Assembly (NCBI GenBank): GCA_964429005.1
Contig: CAYSAJ010000006.1
Span: 1 to 64,000, forward strand
Origin: JACRBE01 sp964429005
Lineage (GTDB): Bacteria > Chlamydiota > Chlamydiia > Chlamydiales > JACRBE01
Length of the DNA stretch: 64,000 bases
Reading direction: 5' to 3'
A program made the translations under genes and the position numbers. Below are positions 35,276-44,221 of this stretch, piece by piece (positions within the stretch are counted from its first letter, which is position 1; every line of letters begins with the position of its first letter). Under the pieces are notes generated by a model. It saw only the letters and a program-made list of their open reading frames with translations, was not told the DNA's origin and ran no database searches.

Positions 35276-35974
35276 ATGAAAAAAGGGTTTATCGTTTTAG
35301 TCCGTCACGGCCAATCTGAGTGGAATAAACAAAATTTATTTACAGGTTGGGTGGATGTCTCTTTAAGTAGAGAGGGTGTTGAAGAAGCCCATAGAGTCGG
35401 GAAGCAGCTTCAAAATATAAAATTCGATATCGTATTTACCTCTTCCTTGATTCGAGCTCAAACGACGGCTGCGATCCTGCTTAGTGAAAATCTTGTTTCT
35501 TCAACTCCTGTGGTTCTTCATCCCGACCAAAAATGGGCTGAAATTCACAGCGAAAAAACAAAAAAATCGATCTTGCCGGTCATTGAAGCGCAGGAGCTCA
35601 ATGAAAGGATGTATGGGGATCTGCAAGGAAAGAATAAACAAGAAACCAAAGAGCAATTTGGTGAAGAGCAAGTTCATATCTGGAGACGAAGTTTTGATGT
35701 GGCACCTCCGCACGGAGAGAGCCTGAAAATGACTTCAGAAAGGACTTTGCCTTACTTTTTAGAAGAAATATTAGGAAAACTCAGTGAAGGACAAACGGTT
35801 CTTGTTGTGGCCCACGGCAACTCTATTCGAGCTATCATCAAGTTCATGGAAAACTTGTCCGCAGAACAGATTGTCGCAAAAGAAATCGCCACAGGCATCC
35901 CCCTTTGTTACAGCTGGAACCATGCAACATTTAATAAAATTTCTCTTGAGCACATGCTCAAGGAAAAGGTGTAA
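35276..35974 (+). CDS. gpmA: 2,3-bisphosphoglycerate-dependent phosphoglycerate mutase
   Basis: 232 aa, glycolytic dPGM. Phospho-His motif LVRHGQSEWNKQNLFTGWVDVSLS, ERMYGDLQGKNKQE and the second His in VAHGNSIRAI are intact. Start of the gpmA - NifS-like - NifU-like operon, as in Chlamydia CT722-CT720; three bases separate it from the next gene. Confidence 0.96.
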   Translation: MKKGFIVLVRHGQSEWNKQNLFTGWVDVSLSREGVEEAHRVGKQLQNIKFDIVFTSSLIRAQTTAAILLSENLVSSTPVVLHPDQKWAEIHSEKTKKSILPVIEAQELNERMYGDLQGKNKQETKEQFGEEQVHIWRRSFDVAPPHGESLKMTSERTLPYFLEEILGKLSEGQTVLVVAHGNSIRAIIKFMENLSAEQIVAKEIATGIPLCYSWNHATFNKISLEHMLKEKV

Positions 35975-35977
35975 AAG

Positions 35978-37126
35978 ATGCTCTACTTAGACCATCAGTA
36001 TCAAACAAAGATTCATCCTAAAGCTAAAGAGGTCTATCTCCGTTATATAGATAGCGAAGCGATCGAATCCCCTTATCATCTTCAGAGTTCAATTCGTGAA
36101 CACTTTGAAATTTGTGAAGAAGAAATGAGACATTTTTTGGGACTTGGACCCTCAGCAGCAATCATGCCTATCACTTCTTCAGCCGAAGGATTCGCCCATC
36201 TTTTGCATTCTCTTTATCTTAACGAAATCCCGGAAACAGGAAAAAATCAAATCTTAACGACCACGATTGAGGATGCCTCTACTTTGCTTGCTATTGAACA
36301 GTATAAATCTTTGGGAGTTATATCCTCTCAGATCCCTGTAAATGAGCAAGGATGTATAGACTTAGAAACTCTTGAGGCTTTTGTCACTCCAAAAACTGGA
36401 CTCATTACATTATCATGGGCTCATCGATTGACTGGCGTTGTTCAGCCTATTGCTGAGATCGCCGCTTTTTGCCAAAAAAGGGGGATTCTTTTCCATGTCG
36501 ATATTTCGATTGCGATAGGAACTCAATATTTTGAACTTCAAGATTTAGGAGTGGATTTCGTTACGATTGAAGGATCACGCATAGGAGCCCCGGTAGGAAC
36601 AGGTCTTTTAATTGTCCAAAATTATCGCAAATTTTCTTCTTTTATCCCTTCCTCTGTTAAAGGGATGCTCCGTGGAGGCCCTGTGCCTATGGCTGGATGG
36701 CTCGCGTGTATGGTTGCCATCAAGGAGCGCTATGAGTCAAGAGAGCAACTCACCATTGAAGTGGCTCAGATTCGCAACCGCTTTGAAAAAGCAGTAAAAG
36801 AAACATTAAGTGGACATGTGTTTTTCCAAAGCTCCGATCGGATTCCATCAATTTGTTGCTTCGCATTGCCCATGCTCAGTGGAGAGCTTCTTGCCTTTTG
36901 CCTTAGCGAAAAAGAAACCTCTGTGAACTTCGGAGGAGGGCAAGTCCAGCGCCTAGAGTTTATCCTTAAAGAATCTCACATAGAACCTTTGCTCGCAAAA
37001 TCTGCCATCTCCCTTTGTTTCGATACAACCCATACTCTCACAGATATGAAAGTTCTTATCGATCAGTTGAAATCGATCCAACAGCAATATACAACTACAC
37101 TTTCTCAAGAGGAGGTTCTTGTATGA
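35978..37126 (+). CDS. NifS-like protein lacking PLP-binding residues (predicted pseudoenzyme)
   Basis: 382 aa with the class V aminotransferase/NifS fold (LYLDHQYQTKIHP, ITSSAEGFAHLLHSL, FHVDISIAIGT), but active-site residues of cysteine desulfurases are gone. The PLP-stacking His is Asp99 (TTIEDA instead of IEHxA), Asp175 is kept, the PLP-bonding Gln is Ile178, the Schiff-base Lys is Arg201 (EGSRIGAPVG instead of SxHKxxGPKG), and the catalytic Cys loop reads NFGGGQVQR. It probably acts as a structural or regulatory partner of the adjacent NifU-like protein. The order matches Chlamydia CT721. Confidence 0.85.
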   Translation: MLYLDHQYQTKIHPKAKEVYLRYIDSEAIESPYHLQSSIREHFEICEEEMRHFLGLGPSAAIMPITSSAEGFAHLLHSLYLNEIPETGKNQILTTTIEDASTLLAIEQYKSLGVISSQIPVNEQGCIDLETLEAFVTPKTGLITLSWAHRLTGVVQPIAEIAAFCQKRGILFHVDISIAIGTQYFELQDLGVDFVTIEGSRIGAPVGTGLLIVQNYRKFSSFIPSSVKGMLRGGPVPMAGWLACMVAIKERYESREQLTIEVAQIRNRFEKAVKETLSGHVFFQSSDRIPSICCFALPMLSGELLAFCLSEKETSVNFGGGQVQRLEFILKESHIEPLLAKSAISLCFDTTHTLTDMKVLIDQLKSIQQQYTTTLSQEEVLV

Positions 37127-37956
37127 CTCCTTTTCTTCTTCATTACTGGAACGAGTATAGTCGCAAGCTTCGCTTGAAGATCTTACGCCCTATGTATCTT
37201 GGAAAAATTGGTAAAGAAGATATCAGATCTGAAGAAATGAGACTCGTCATCCATGAAGAAGGCTCCCTCCAAGATGGATACTTACTGAGGTTTTATGTTT
37301 TAGTGGATGAGTCTGACGGGATTATTGCAGATATCAAATATGAATGCTTTGGCGATTCTGCTCTTTTTGGCGCTGCTGAAATTTTGTGTGATTTAGCTAT
37401 TCGTAAAAATTATGACCAAGCGATGCGCTTAACCGCTGATCTCCTGGAAAAAGAGGTCAAAGAAGATAAGAAAGGATTCCCACCTCGCCTTTATCTTTTT
37501 CTCAATCTAGTTTTGTCTACTTTGGACGGAGCTTTAACGCAATGCCAAGATATTCCTTTCGCATCGACCTATGCACCTCCATCTCCTTTTTCTCATCTAG
37601 AAGGAGTATCGCATGAATACCCTCATTTTGCAGACCTTACGCTTGAACAAAAAAAAGGTGTCATCCAAAAAGTCCTTGATGAAGATGTTAAACCCTATGT
37701 AGAACTCGATGCAGGTGGTGTAGAAATCTCTGCTATTGAAGGGATGCAGCTTACTGTGCGCTATCAAGGAAGCTGCACAATCTGCTTTTCTGCCACAGGG
37801 GATACACTTTCTGCAATTCAGCATATCCTAAAAACGAAAGTACATCCCGGTATTGAAGTTGTGGCAGATCCTTCTTCCCTCACATTTGCTACAGATCATC
37901 ATCACGATCACGAGCAGCATAGGGAAAGAGTGTCACATACCAGCATGTATGACTAA
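37123..37956 (+). CDS. NifU-like protein (degenerate IscU domain plus Nfu domain)
   Basis: 277 aa. The first 130 residues resemble NifU_N/IscU (LRPMYLGKIG, IKYECFGDSALFGAAEILCDL), but the three ligand cysteines of IscU are not in place. Residues about 190-245 form a NifU C-terminal (Nfu) domain with the CxxC site GSCTICFSATGDTLSAIQ intact, which could carry an Fe-S cluster. A His-rich tail ends the protein (DHHHDHEQH). It overlaps the NifS-like stop as ATGA. Together with its partner it may form a specialised Fe-S carrier. Confidence 0.85.
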   Translation: MTPFLLHYWNEYSRKLRLKILRPMYLGKIGKEDIRSEEMRLVIHEEGSLQDGYLLRFYVLVDESDGIIADIKYECFGDSALFGAAEILCDLAIRKNYDQAMRLTADLLEKEVKEDKKGFPPRLYLFLNLVLSTLDGALTQCQDIPFASTYAPPSPFSHLEGVSHEYPHFADLTLEQKKGVIQKVLDEDVKPYVELDAGGVEISAIEGMQLTVRYQGSCTICFSATGDTLSAIQHILKTKVHPGIEVVADPSSLTFATDHHHDHEQHRERVSHTSMYD

Positions 37957-37972
37957 CTGTACAGAGAAAACA

Positions 37973-38458
37973 ATGAGCTCAATATTCACTGTTCGTTTCG
38001 CTAAACCCAGCGATACTTCTTTAATTTTACAAATGATTAAAGAACTTGCCGAGTTTGAGCAATTATTAGATCAAGTCGTAGCTGATGAAAAAACGCTCAA
38101 TCAGAGTTTATTTCTCGATCCAAAAGGACCAGAGGTTCTTATTGCTGAAGAAAATAACATCCCTGTAGGATTCGTTCTTTTTTTTCATAATTTTTCCACT
38201 TTTTTAGGACGCAAGGGGATCTACATCGAAGACCTGTATGTGAAACATCACTGCAGAGGAAAAGGTTATGGAGAAATGCTTCTTCAAAAAATTTGTGAGT
38301 TAGCTATAGAGAGAAATTGTGGTAGGGTAGAGTGGTGGGTACTTGATTGGAATGAGAGAGCCATCAATTTCTATAAGAAAATGGGCGCAACTCCTATGTC
38401 TGAATGGACTGTCTTTAGACTCTCTGAGCCAATCATTCACAAAATAAGTTCAAAATAG
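37973..38458 (+). CDS. GNAT-family N-acetyltransferase
   Basis: 161 aa. The acetyl-CoA-binding motif HHCRGKGYGEMLLQKICELAIE (about residues 98-118) is clear, and VEWWVLDWNERAINFYKKMGA is typical of the spermidine/thialysine acetyltransferase branch. The substrate is not determinable. Start chosen at the ATG that begins a standard GNAT N-terminus (FTVRFAKPSD); ATG 37949, overlapping the NifU-like stop, is possible. Confidence 0.85.
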   Translation: MSSIFTVRFAKPSDTSLILQMIKELAEFEQLLDQVVADEKTLNQSLFLDPKGPEVLIAEENNIPVGFVLFFHNFSTFLGRKGIYIEDLYVKHHCRGKGYGEMLLQKICELAIERNCGRVEWWVLDWNERAINFYKKMGATPMSEWTVFRLSEPIIHKISSK

Positions 38459-38508
38459 CTTATTTCAGAAATAGCATTCATAACCATAGAGTGTCTAAAA
38501 AATAGTTT

Positions 38509-38525
38509 ATAGGATAAGATCCTAT
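38509..38525 (+). terminator. Weak hairpin after the acetyltransferase gene
   Basis: 7-bp perfect stem ATAGGAT/ATCCTAT with loop AAG and only a short T tail. It may end the gpmA operon. Confidence 0.3.
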
Positions 38526-38595
38526 TTAACGAGAGTCAAACAAAATTACTCTGTGATAAATCTTCTAATTTTCAATAAAGAAAAAGGATATTTCT

Positions 38596-39084
38596 ATGAA
38601 TCATACGCATCATAGTGAAAAAGTCAGCTACAAACCCTTAATTGTTGTTCTTGTGTTTTGTCTTTTGATGGCTTTAGCGACCCATCAATTTTCGCTACAG
38701 CATACAGATCCTGTGATGAGTAGCTTTATGGGATATTTCTTTGTTTTGCTTTCCCTTTTTAAATTTTTCGATCTGAGCGGTTTTGTCGATGGATTTTCGA
38801 TGTATGACCTGATTACACGAAAGGTGAGAGCTTATGGCTACGTCTATCCCTTTCTTGAGCTGGGGTTAGGATTGCTTTTTATCAGTTCCCTTTTTCCAGT
38901 GGAAACCAATATGGCAACAGTTGTGATCATGGGTGTTAGTGCTGTAGGAGTATTAAAGAGCGTGTTTTCCAAGCAAAAAATCAAGTGTGCTTGTTTAGGC
39001 ACGGCTATTAATGTACCTCTTAGTACTGTCAGTGTCATCGAAACTGTTGGTATGGGACTTATGGCTCTTTACAATCTGCTTTAA
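38596..39084 (+). CDS. MauE/DoxX-family membrane protein
   Basis: 162 aa with four hydrophobic helices after a His-rich N-terminus (MNHTHHSEK). KVRAYGYVYPFLELGLGLLF and the C-terminal KIKCACLGTAINVPLSTVSVIE, with a CxC pair, are typical of the MauE/DoxX redox-associated family, which is often linked to disulfide or metal handling in the envelope. The partner is not evident here. AAAAAGGA ribosome-binding site. It converges with birA with a four-base overlap. Confidence 0.8.
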   Translation: MNHTHHSEKVSYKPLIVVLVFCLLMALATHQFSLQHTDPVMSSFMGYFFVLLSLFKFFDLSGFVDGFSMYDLITRKVRAYGYVYPFLELGLGLLFISSLFPVETNMATVVIMGVSAVGVLKSVFSKQKIKCACLGTAINVPLSTVSVIETVGMGLMALYNLL

Positions 39085-39824
39085 GAGTTGTAGGTTTCTG
39101 CAGGACGAATTTGGCCTGAATGGACGATAAGATCTGTTTCTAGATCTTCTAGAAACAGAATCGCTCTTCCCTTTGGGTCAATTCCTTTGAATCTAGCAAT
39201 ATGAGTTTCATCGCCGAGTGTCCAGCGTACGATTTGATTTAAATATAAAAGGTAATTGAGATAATCAGTATAAAAAGGGGCGAAACCTTGCTTTAAAAGA
39301 ATCGATAAATCTTCCAGAAATCTCTCATTTAAAGAAGTTGCAAAGTCATCTACCGAAATATCTTTGCCCAACAATATTTTTGTAGAAATTGCAGGTTGAG
39401 GGATATTCTCTACATCTTTTTGACTTATATTAAGATTGATACCAATCCCTGCGATACATCGAGCCTCTGTAATTTCACAAAGAACGCCTCCGATTTTTTT
39501 TCCTTCAACAAATACATCATTGGGCCACTTCACTCGAGCTGGAATACCTAATCCTTGCAGGGTATGGAGAGCAGATAAGCAAAGTACTTGTGCTACATGC
39601 ATGGCATTTTCAAGGCTTGGTAGTAAGAAGGTATAACTTTGATAAAGATTACATCCAGGAGGAGAAACCCATATTCGCCCATGTTGTCCTCTTCCCTCAC
39701 TTTGCTCATCAGCTTTAACGATGATCACATCATTTTCATCTTGAGGGAATGCATGCAATTTCGACCAAGTGTTTGTGGAATCTATCGTTGAAAAGAAATG
39801 ATGTTTGATAGACCAAGGTTTCAT
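39081..39824 (-). CDS. birA: Biotin-protein ligase (BirA, without repressor domain)
   Basis: 247 aa, catalytic domain only. FSTIDSTNTWSKLH, the biotin-binding loop GRGQHGRIWVSPPGCNLYQSY, VKWPNDVFVEGKKIGGVLCE and GIGINLN are all present; there is no N-terminal helix-turn-helix, so it does not act as a biotin repressor. It attaches biotin to acetyl-CoA carboxylase. It is divergent from rodA, as in Chlamydia CT725/CT726. Confidence 0.93.
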   Translation of the reverse strand: MKPWSIKHHFFSTIDSTNTWSKLHAFPQDENDVIIVKADEQSEGRGQHGRIWVSPPGCNLYQSYTFLLPSLENAMHVAQVLCLSALHTLQGLGIPARVKWPNDVFVEGKKIGGVLCEITEARCIAGIGINLNISQKDVENIPQPAISTKILLGKDISVDDFATSLNERFLEDLSILLKQGFAPFYTDYLNYLLYLNQIVRWTLGDETHIARFKGIDPKGRAILFLEDLETDLIVHSGQIRPAETYNS

Positions 39825-39926
39825 TAGACGACCACTAGTTTAATGACGAATATAAGCAAAAGCTCTTTTAGGGAAAAGGATAGATCGCCTAGAATAAAGA
39901 AAACTTTTGATGCAGAACTAATTTAT

Positions 39927-41045
39927 ATGTTTGATGCTAAATTTCTTAGAAGGCTTGACTTCAAGACTCTGCCGATTTTGCTTTGCATCATGCTTATCAG
40001 CATTTTGATTATTTCTTCCGCAACTTATGATGGGGTAACCTGGTTTACATCCAGCGTAAAAAACCAGCTCAGATCATTTGGTATTGGGCTGATTTGTTAT
40101 ATCTTCTTCGCTTGCTTTGATTATCGTAAGCTCAGGCAATATGCCATCCCCATATACATCGGTACGATTATTTTACTCATAGGGCTCTTTTTTACCCCCT
40201 CAATTCAAAATGTTCATCGCTGGTATCGCATTCCCGGGATTCCTTTCGCCCTCCAACCCTCTGAATTCGCAAAGGTCGTGGTGGTGATCATGCTAAGCTG
40301 GTTCCTCGATAAGCATCATCAAACGATCAAAACATGGGGAACAGCTATTTTAGCTGGGTTTTTAGCTCTGATCCCTTTCGCTTTAATATTAAAGCAGCCT
40401 GACCTTGGGGGAGCTTTAATTTTATTCCCCATCACCCTCGGCATGTTCTATATAGGAAATATTCGAAAAGAGGTGATCTTTCTCATGAATCTCATGGGAC
40501 TTTTCGCTCTTTTGATTGTTTTTCTCCTTTTTTCTGGTATCATTTCCCATGAAGAATTTAAGCCAGTTGCTACTAAATTTTTGAAAGAGTACCAGTATGA
40601 AAGGCTCAATCCCAATACCTATCACCAAAAGGCTGGGGAAACGGCGATTTCTTTAGGGAGTGTTTTTGGAAGTGGATGGTGCAAGAGCGAATACACGGGA
40701 AAGAGATGGCTCCCTTTTGGCCACACCGATTCGGTGTTTTGTGTGTTCGCAGAAGAGTTTGGACTTGTGGGATCGATCTTCCTACTCTCCCTCTTTTTTG
40801 CTTTAATTTATTTTTGTTTTCAGGTAGTTGCAGTAGCTAAAGATCTGTTTGGAAGGTTGCTTTCCGCGGGGATTGGTGTTTACATCAGTATGCATGTAAT
40901 CATCAATGTAGGAATGATGAGTGGGTTTCTTCCGATCACAGGAATTCCTCTTGTTCTTGTTACGTATGGTGGATCCTCTGTAGTAGCGACTATGATGGCT
41001 CTTGGAATCTTACAAAGTATTTATTCAAGAAGGTATATGTTTTAA
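39927..41045 (+). CDS. rodA: Rod-shape determining protein RodA (SEDS family)
   Basis: SEDS peptidoglycan glycosyltransferase with about ten membrane spans. Hallmarks: WYRIPGIPFALQPSEFAKV, LKQPDLGGALILFP, AISLGSVFGSGW, LPFGHTDSVFCVFAEEFGLVG and GFLPITGIPLVLVTYGGSSVVATM. From ATG 39927 (MFDAKFLRRLDF) the length is 372 aa, matching other RodA proteins; an in-frame ATG at 39843 would add 28 charged residues. Chlamydiae make peptidoglycan only transiently, at division, and this enzyme supports that. Confidence 0.93.
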   Translation: MFDAKFLRRLDFKTLPILLCIMLISILIISSATYDGVTWFTSSVKNQLRSFGIGLICYIFFACFDYRKLRQYAIPIYIGTIILLIGLFFTPSIQNVHRWYRIPGIPFALQPSEFAKVVVVIMLSWFLDKHHQTIKTWGTAILAGFLALIPFALILKQPDLGGALILFPITLGMFYIGNIRKEVIFLMNLMGLFALLIVFLLFSGIISHEEFKPVATKFLKEYQYERLNPNTYHQKAGETAISLGSVFGSGWCKSEYTGKRWLPFGHTDSVFCVFAEEFGLVGSIFLLSLFFALIYFCFQVVAVAKDLFGRLLSAGIGVYISMHVIINVGMMSGFLPITGIPLVLVTYGGSSVVATMMALGILQSIYSRRYMF

Positions 41046-41497
41046 TGTATAATCATCACTTTTTATTTACTCCAGGTCCTTGGCTCGGAGAAGGCACGAT
41101 TCGCCTTTCAAACGTAGAAGAAGTATTAAAATTTTTCACAAGATGGAAAACGTCTCCCTTCGATCCACAAATTTGGGAACTTGATTCTCTTCAAGAAATC
41201 CAAATTTCAGGACATAGTGACATCATGATGAATCAATATCTTTTTAGCTGCCTTGATGGGAAACGGTTTGAAGTGGAACTTGAAAATCAGGCCTGGGGAA
41301 AAGTATTTGGTGAAGGGATGATAGATACCGGTTTCATTGGATGGGAATTTCGAGACAATGATATTGGGTTTGAAGGTTATGAATTTTATCAACTTCAAGA
41401 TGATGGTAGTTATCTCATGAAAGCAGAATACGTTTCTGGAGAAGATTTCCGTACCACAATTGAAGGAAAAATCTGGAAACAAAAAAAGCAGGAGTGA
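41045..41497 (+). CDS. Conserved-looking hypothetical protein
   Basis: 150 aa, soluble, beta-rich, no signal peptide. It begins with TPGPWLGEGTIRLS and contains alternating polar/hydrophobic strands (FIGWEFRDNDIGFEGYEFYQL), suggesting a lipocalin-like or other beta-sheet fold, but I do not recognise the family. The start overlaps the rodA stop by one base (TAATG), so the two are translationally coupled, and the lipoprotein gene follows 3 bases later. An envelope-related role is the only inference context supports. Confidence 0.75.
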   Translation: MYNHHFLFTPGPWLGEGTIRLSNVEEVLKFFTRWKTSPFDPQIWELDSLQEIQISGHSDIMMNQYLFSCLDGKRFEVELENQAWGKVFGEGMIDTGFIGWEFRDNDIGFEGYEFYQLQDDGSYLMKAEYVSGEDFRTTIEGKIWKQKKQE

Positions 41498-41500
41498 ACA

Positions 41501-41836
41501 ATGAAAAAAATCCCTTTTATGATGCTGCTTGTCCTTTGTTTTGCCTGCAGTAAATACGCCGTAATGACGCAAGATCGATTTGTAAATATTCCAACAGGAA
41601 CCCCGATCAAAGAAGTTGTTGATCGCTATGGCTCTCCTATCGAGATCCGTTCTATTGGAAAGAACCAAGAGGTTTATCAATATAGCGAAAGAATCACGAT
41701 GGGCACTCAGACTATTCAACAAAGAAAATACTATTTGATCGTAACGGATGGAAAAGTTGTAGGAAAGTATACTCGATTTGAGAATCCTCCTCCTTACCAA
41801 GCCATCTATAGCGATGACATTTTCCCTGATCAATAA
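41501..41836 (+). CDS. Small BamE/SmpA-like lipoprotein
   Basis: 111 aa. Lipoprotein signal with lipobox CFAC (Cys16). The mature part has the BamE/OmlA-like pattern FVNIPTGTPIKEVVDRYGSP followed by a Tyr-rich strand pair (YQYSERI...YYLIVTDGKVVGKY). BamE assists outer-membrane protein assembly; whether this one does is uncertain. Cotranscribed with the gene before it. Confidence 0.75.
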   Translation: MKKIPFMMLLVLCFACSKYAVMTQDRFVNIPTGTPIKEVVDRYGSPIEIRSIGKNQEVYQYSERITMGTQTIQQRKYYLIVTDGKVVGKYTRFENPPPYQAIYSDDIFPDQ

Positions 41837-41862
41837 TTCTCAAAGAGGGTCTTTTTAAGAAT

Positions 41863-43284
41863 ATGAAAGATAGCATAAAACCTGCCATCATTTGGTTTCG
41901 AAAAGACCTCCGCTTAGAAGGCCACCTCGCGCTTCATTATGCAATCAAGCAAGGCAAGCCTATTGTTTTTCTCTACGTTCTAGATGAAGATAGCATGGGT
42001 AAATGGAAGATGGGATCTGCGCAAAAAGTGTGGCTCCACCATAGCCTTTCTGCCCTTGAAGAGAATTTAAAAAGCCATAAGGGACACCTGCTTCTAAGAA
42101 AAGGGGATACCATCTCATCTCTTGAAGATGTTATTAAAAAAACGGGCGCTGATACACTCCTTTTTCATCGCTGCTATGATCCTGCCGATTTGGCATTAGA
42201 GAAAAAAGTCAAAAGTCATTTCAAAGACTTAGAAGTTACTTCTTTCCTCTCTTATCTCCTTTTTGAGCCTTGGGTGATCAAAAATAAACAAGGAAAGCAC
42301 TTTTCTGTTTTTACACCTTTTTCAAAGGCATGCCTTGAAAAACTCGAACTGAAAGAACCTCTTCCTAATAAGGCATTCCATCCTTTTCCTCATTCAGTGA
42401 AAGGAGATAAGCTTACAAGTTGGCGCTTGCTGCCTACCAAGCCTGACTGGAGCGGTGGTTTTGATGAAGTTTGGGAGCCAGGAGAAGAGGGCGCTCATAA
42501 AAAATTAAAGAGATTTATTTCTCATTCTCTTGAAAAATATGATACAGGCAGAGATTTTCCTGCGCTGGAAGCGACCTCAAAACTATCTCCTCATTTACAT
42601 TTTGGAGAAATTACCCCAATCCAAATCCTCCAGGAACTTGCAAAACTCCCCCGCAAAACAAAGCAGCAAGAAAAATTCATTTCTGAAATTCTATGGCGAG
42701 AGTTTGCCTATCATTTACTCTACCATTTTCCACAGCTCCCCGAAGAACCCTTTCAAGAAAAGTTTAAAGGGTTTGTGTGGGAGAAAAATACAAAAGAGCT
42801 TCATGCTTGGGAAAAGGGGATGACAGGCTATCCTCTAATAGATGCTGGGATGAGAGAGCTCTGGCATACAGGGTGGATGCATAACAGAGTACGTATGGTC
42901 GTCGCTTCATTTCTCGTTAAAGATTTGTTCATTCATTGGAAAGAAGGGGAAAAGTGGTTTTGGGACACTCTAGTAGATGCCGACCTCGCCAATAACTCAG
43001 CCTCTTGGCAATGGGTTGCAGGATCTGGCGCTGACGCTGCTCCCTACTTTAGGATCTTCAACCCTGTCACCCAGTCTGAAAAATTTGACCCTGAAGGAGA
43101 GTATATCCGAAAGTGGGTCCCGGAGCTTAAAGGACTTTCCTCTAAATACATCCATGCCCCTTGGCTTGCTCCTGCTGAAGCTCTCAAAGCGGCTAAAATT
43201 ACCTTGGGATCAACTTATCCCGAGCCTTTAGTGGATCACGATGAAAGACGTAAAAAAGCTCTTGATCTGTATAAAGAGTTATGA
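41863..43284 (+). CDS. phrB: Deoxyribodipyrimidine photolyase
   Basis: 473 aa cryptochrome/photolyase family. N-terminal IIWFRKDLRLEGHLAL (antenna domain), then the FAD-binding half with SPHLHFGEITP, FISEILWREFAYHLLY, TGYPLIDAGMRELWHTGWMHNRVRMVVASFLVKDL and WQWVAGSGADAAPYFRIFNPVTQ. It repairs UV-induced pyrimidine dimers with light. Photolyase is absent from the mammalian Chlamydiaceae but fits an environmental chlamydia exposed to light outside its host. Confidence 0.95.
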   Translation: MKDSIKPAIIWFRKDLRLEGHLALHYAIKQGKPIVFLYVLDEDSMGKWKMGSAQKVWLHHSLSALEENLKSHKGHLLLRKGDTISSLEDVIKKTGADTLLFHRCYDPADLALEKKVKSHFKDLEVTSFLSYLLFEPWVIKNKQGKHFSVFTPFSKACLEKLELKEPLPNKAFHPFPHSVKGDKLTSWRLLPTKPDWSGGFDEVWEPGEEGAHKKLKRFISHSLEKYDTGRDFPALEATSKLSPHLHFGEITPIQILQELAKLPRKTKQQEKFISEILWREFAYHLLYHFPQLPEEPFQEKFKGFVWEKNTKELHAWEKGMTGYPLIDAGMRELWHTGWMHNRVRMVVASFLVKDLFIHWKEGEKWFWDTLVDADLANNSASWQWVAGSGADAAPYFRIFNPVTQSEKFDPEGEYIRKWVPELKGLSSKYIHAPWLAPAEALKAAKITLGSTYPEPLVDHDERRKKALDLYKEL

Positions 43285-43376
43285 GAGCCCTCTTGGTCTA
43301 TATATAATCTAAATTAGCTTAGAAAAACTAACTATTTTTCCCTCATCGCCTCTTTTGATTTACAGTAACGGGCTTT

Positions 43377-43871
43377 TTATCCAAGCGATTGTAGGGTCAT
43401 TTTAGGATACTTAGACTTGTAATACTCTCTAAAAATCTCTGTTAAAATAAGATAAATATTCGGAGATTCTATTGCGAAAAAAAACCGGGTACAGAACTTT
43501 TCTGGATTACAGCAATAGCAGCAAAAATAAGAAACTGCAGTAATCGCTAGGAAAACCACAGCTAAAGGTAATCCACATATAATTATAAGAGTTACGATTC
43601 CTTGGCAAAAAAAGTTTTTAAAAAGAAAATTTACAGTCTTTTCATCGTTTTTGAATATTAAAAATAAAGCAGCAACAGGAGATAAAGAGCCTCTTACGAC
43701 TTCTTCAACGATGTATATAGGAACTAGAGGAAAAGAAAGAATGCCATTCAAATACGAATTAAGATTTGAATTTTTGGTATGAGCTATCAATTTTGTTACC
43801 AATAGATTTTTTGCATAACTTGTAAATAAGTTATTGTGTGCGGTGTTAAAAACCATTTCTAAAGAATCCAT
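43377..43871 (-). CDS. Unrecognised membrane protein
   Basis: 164 aa. Hydrophobic stretches at about residues 44-72 (GILSFPLVPIYIVEEVV...AALFLIF) and 88-118 (FCQGIVTLIIICGLPLAVVFLAITAVSYFCCYCC), then a Cys-rich turn and a short soluble tail. No family recognised. The start region has an 11-base palindrome TAACG-G-CGTTA at 43887-43897 about 16 bases upstream of the ATG. It resembles in style the protein at 51958, but I see no convincing alignment. Confidence 0.6.
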   Translation of the reverse strand: MDSLEMVFNTAHNNLFTSYAKNLLVTKLIAHTKNSNLNSYLNGILSFPLVPIYIVEEVVRGSLSPVAALFLIFKNDEKTVNFLFKNFFCQGIVTLIIICGLPLAVVFLAITAVSYFCCYCCNPEKFCTRFFFAIESPNIYLILTEIFREYYKSKYPKMTLQSLG

Positions 43872-44162
43872 TCTAAAACTCTGGTATAACGGCGTTAAAA
43901 TAAAAATTTAAATAAAAAAACTAGTTTCGTTTCAAAAAAGGTTTTTATGAAAAAACCGTTATTTTTCTCATAAAAATCTGCACTCAATAAGTCTTATCTT
44001 ATTCTAATTATGATAATCAATAAAGAAAATATAGGGTATGATCAGGGCTCCAACGGTTATCAAGTTTTTATTTTACAGCAACTTTTCAGATACCCCCCTA
44101 AGAACTAGGAAACAAAACCGGTCAGTATGATCATTGAATTTGAATAAAAGTCCTATGAAAAT
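43872..44162. other. Intergenic region, no gene seen
   Basis: About 290 AT-rich bases between the membrane-protein gene and the str-operon terminator. No coding-like ORF or tRNA. The only structure noted is the short palindrome next to the 43871 start. Confidence 0.6.
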
Positions 44163-44199
44163 AAAAAGCCCTCTTCATGTTGAGTGAAGAGGGCTTTTT
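44163..44199. terminator. Strong bidirectional terminator after the str operon
   Basis: 15-bp stem AAAAAGCCCTCTTCA/TGAAGAGGGCTTTTT with a 7-base loop, symmetric A/T flanks. It ends rpsJ on the minus strand. Confidence 0.92.
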
Positions 44200-44221
44200 G
44201 TATTTAAAGGTAAGGGAAGCC

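Noticed and set aside
43887..43897. 11-base palindrome TAACG-G-CGTTA upstream of the 43871 gene
   Set aside because: Too short to separate from chance in AT-rich DNA.
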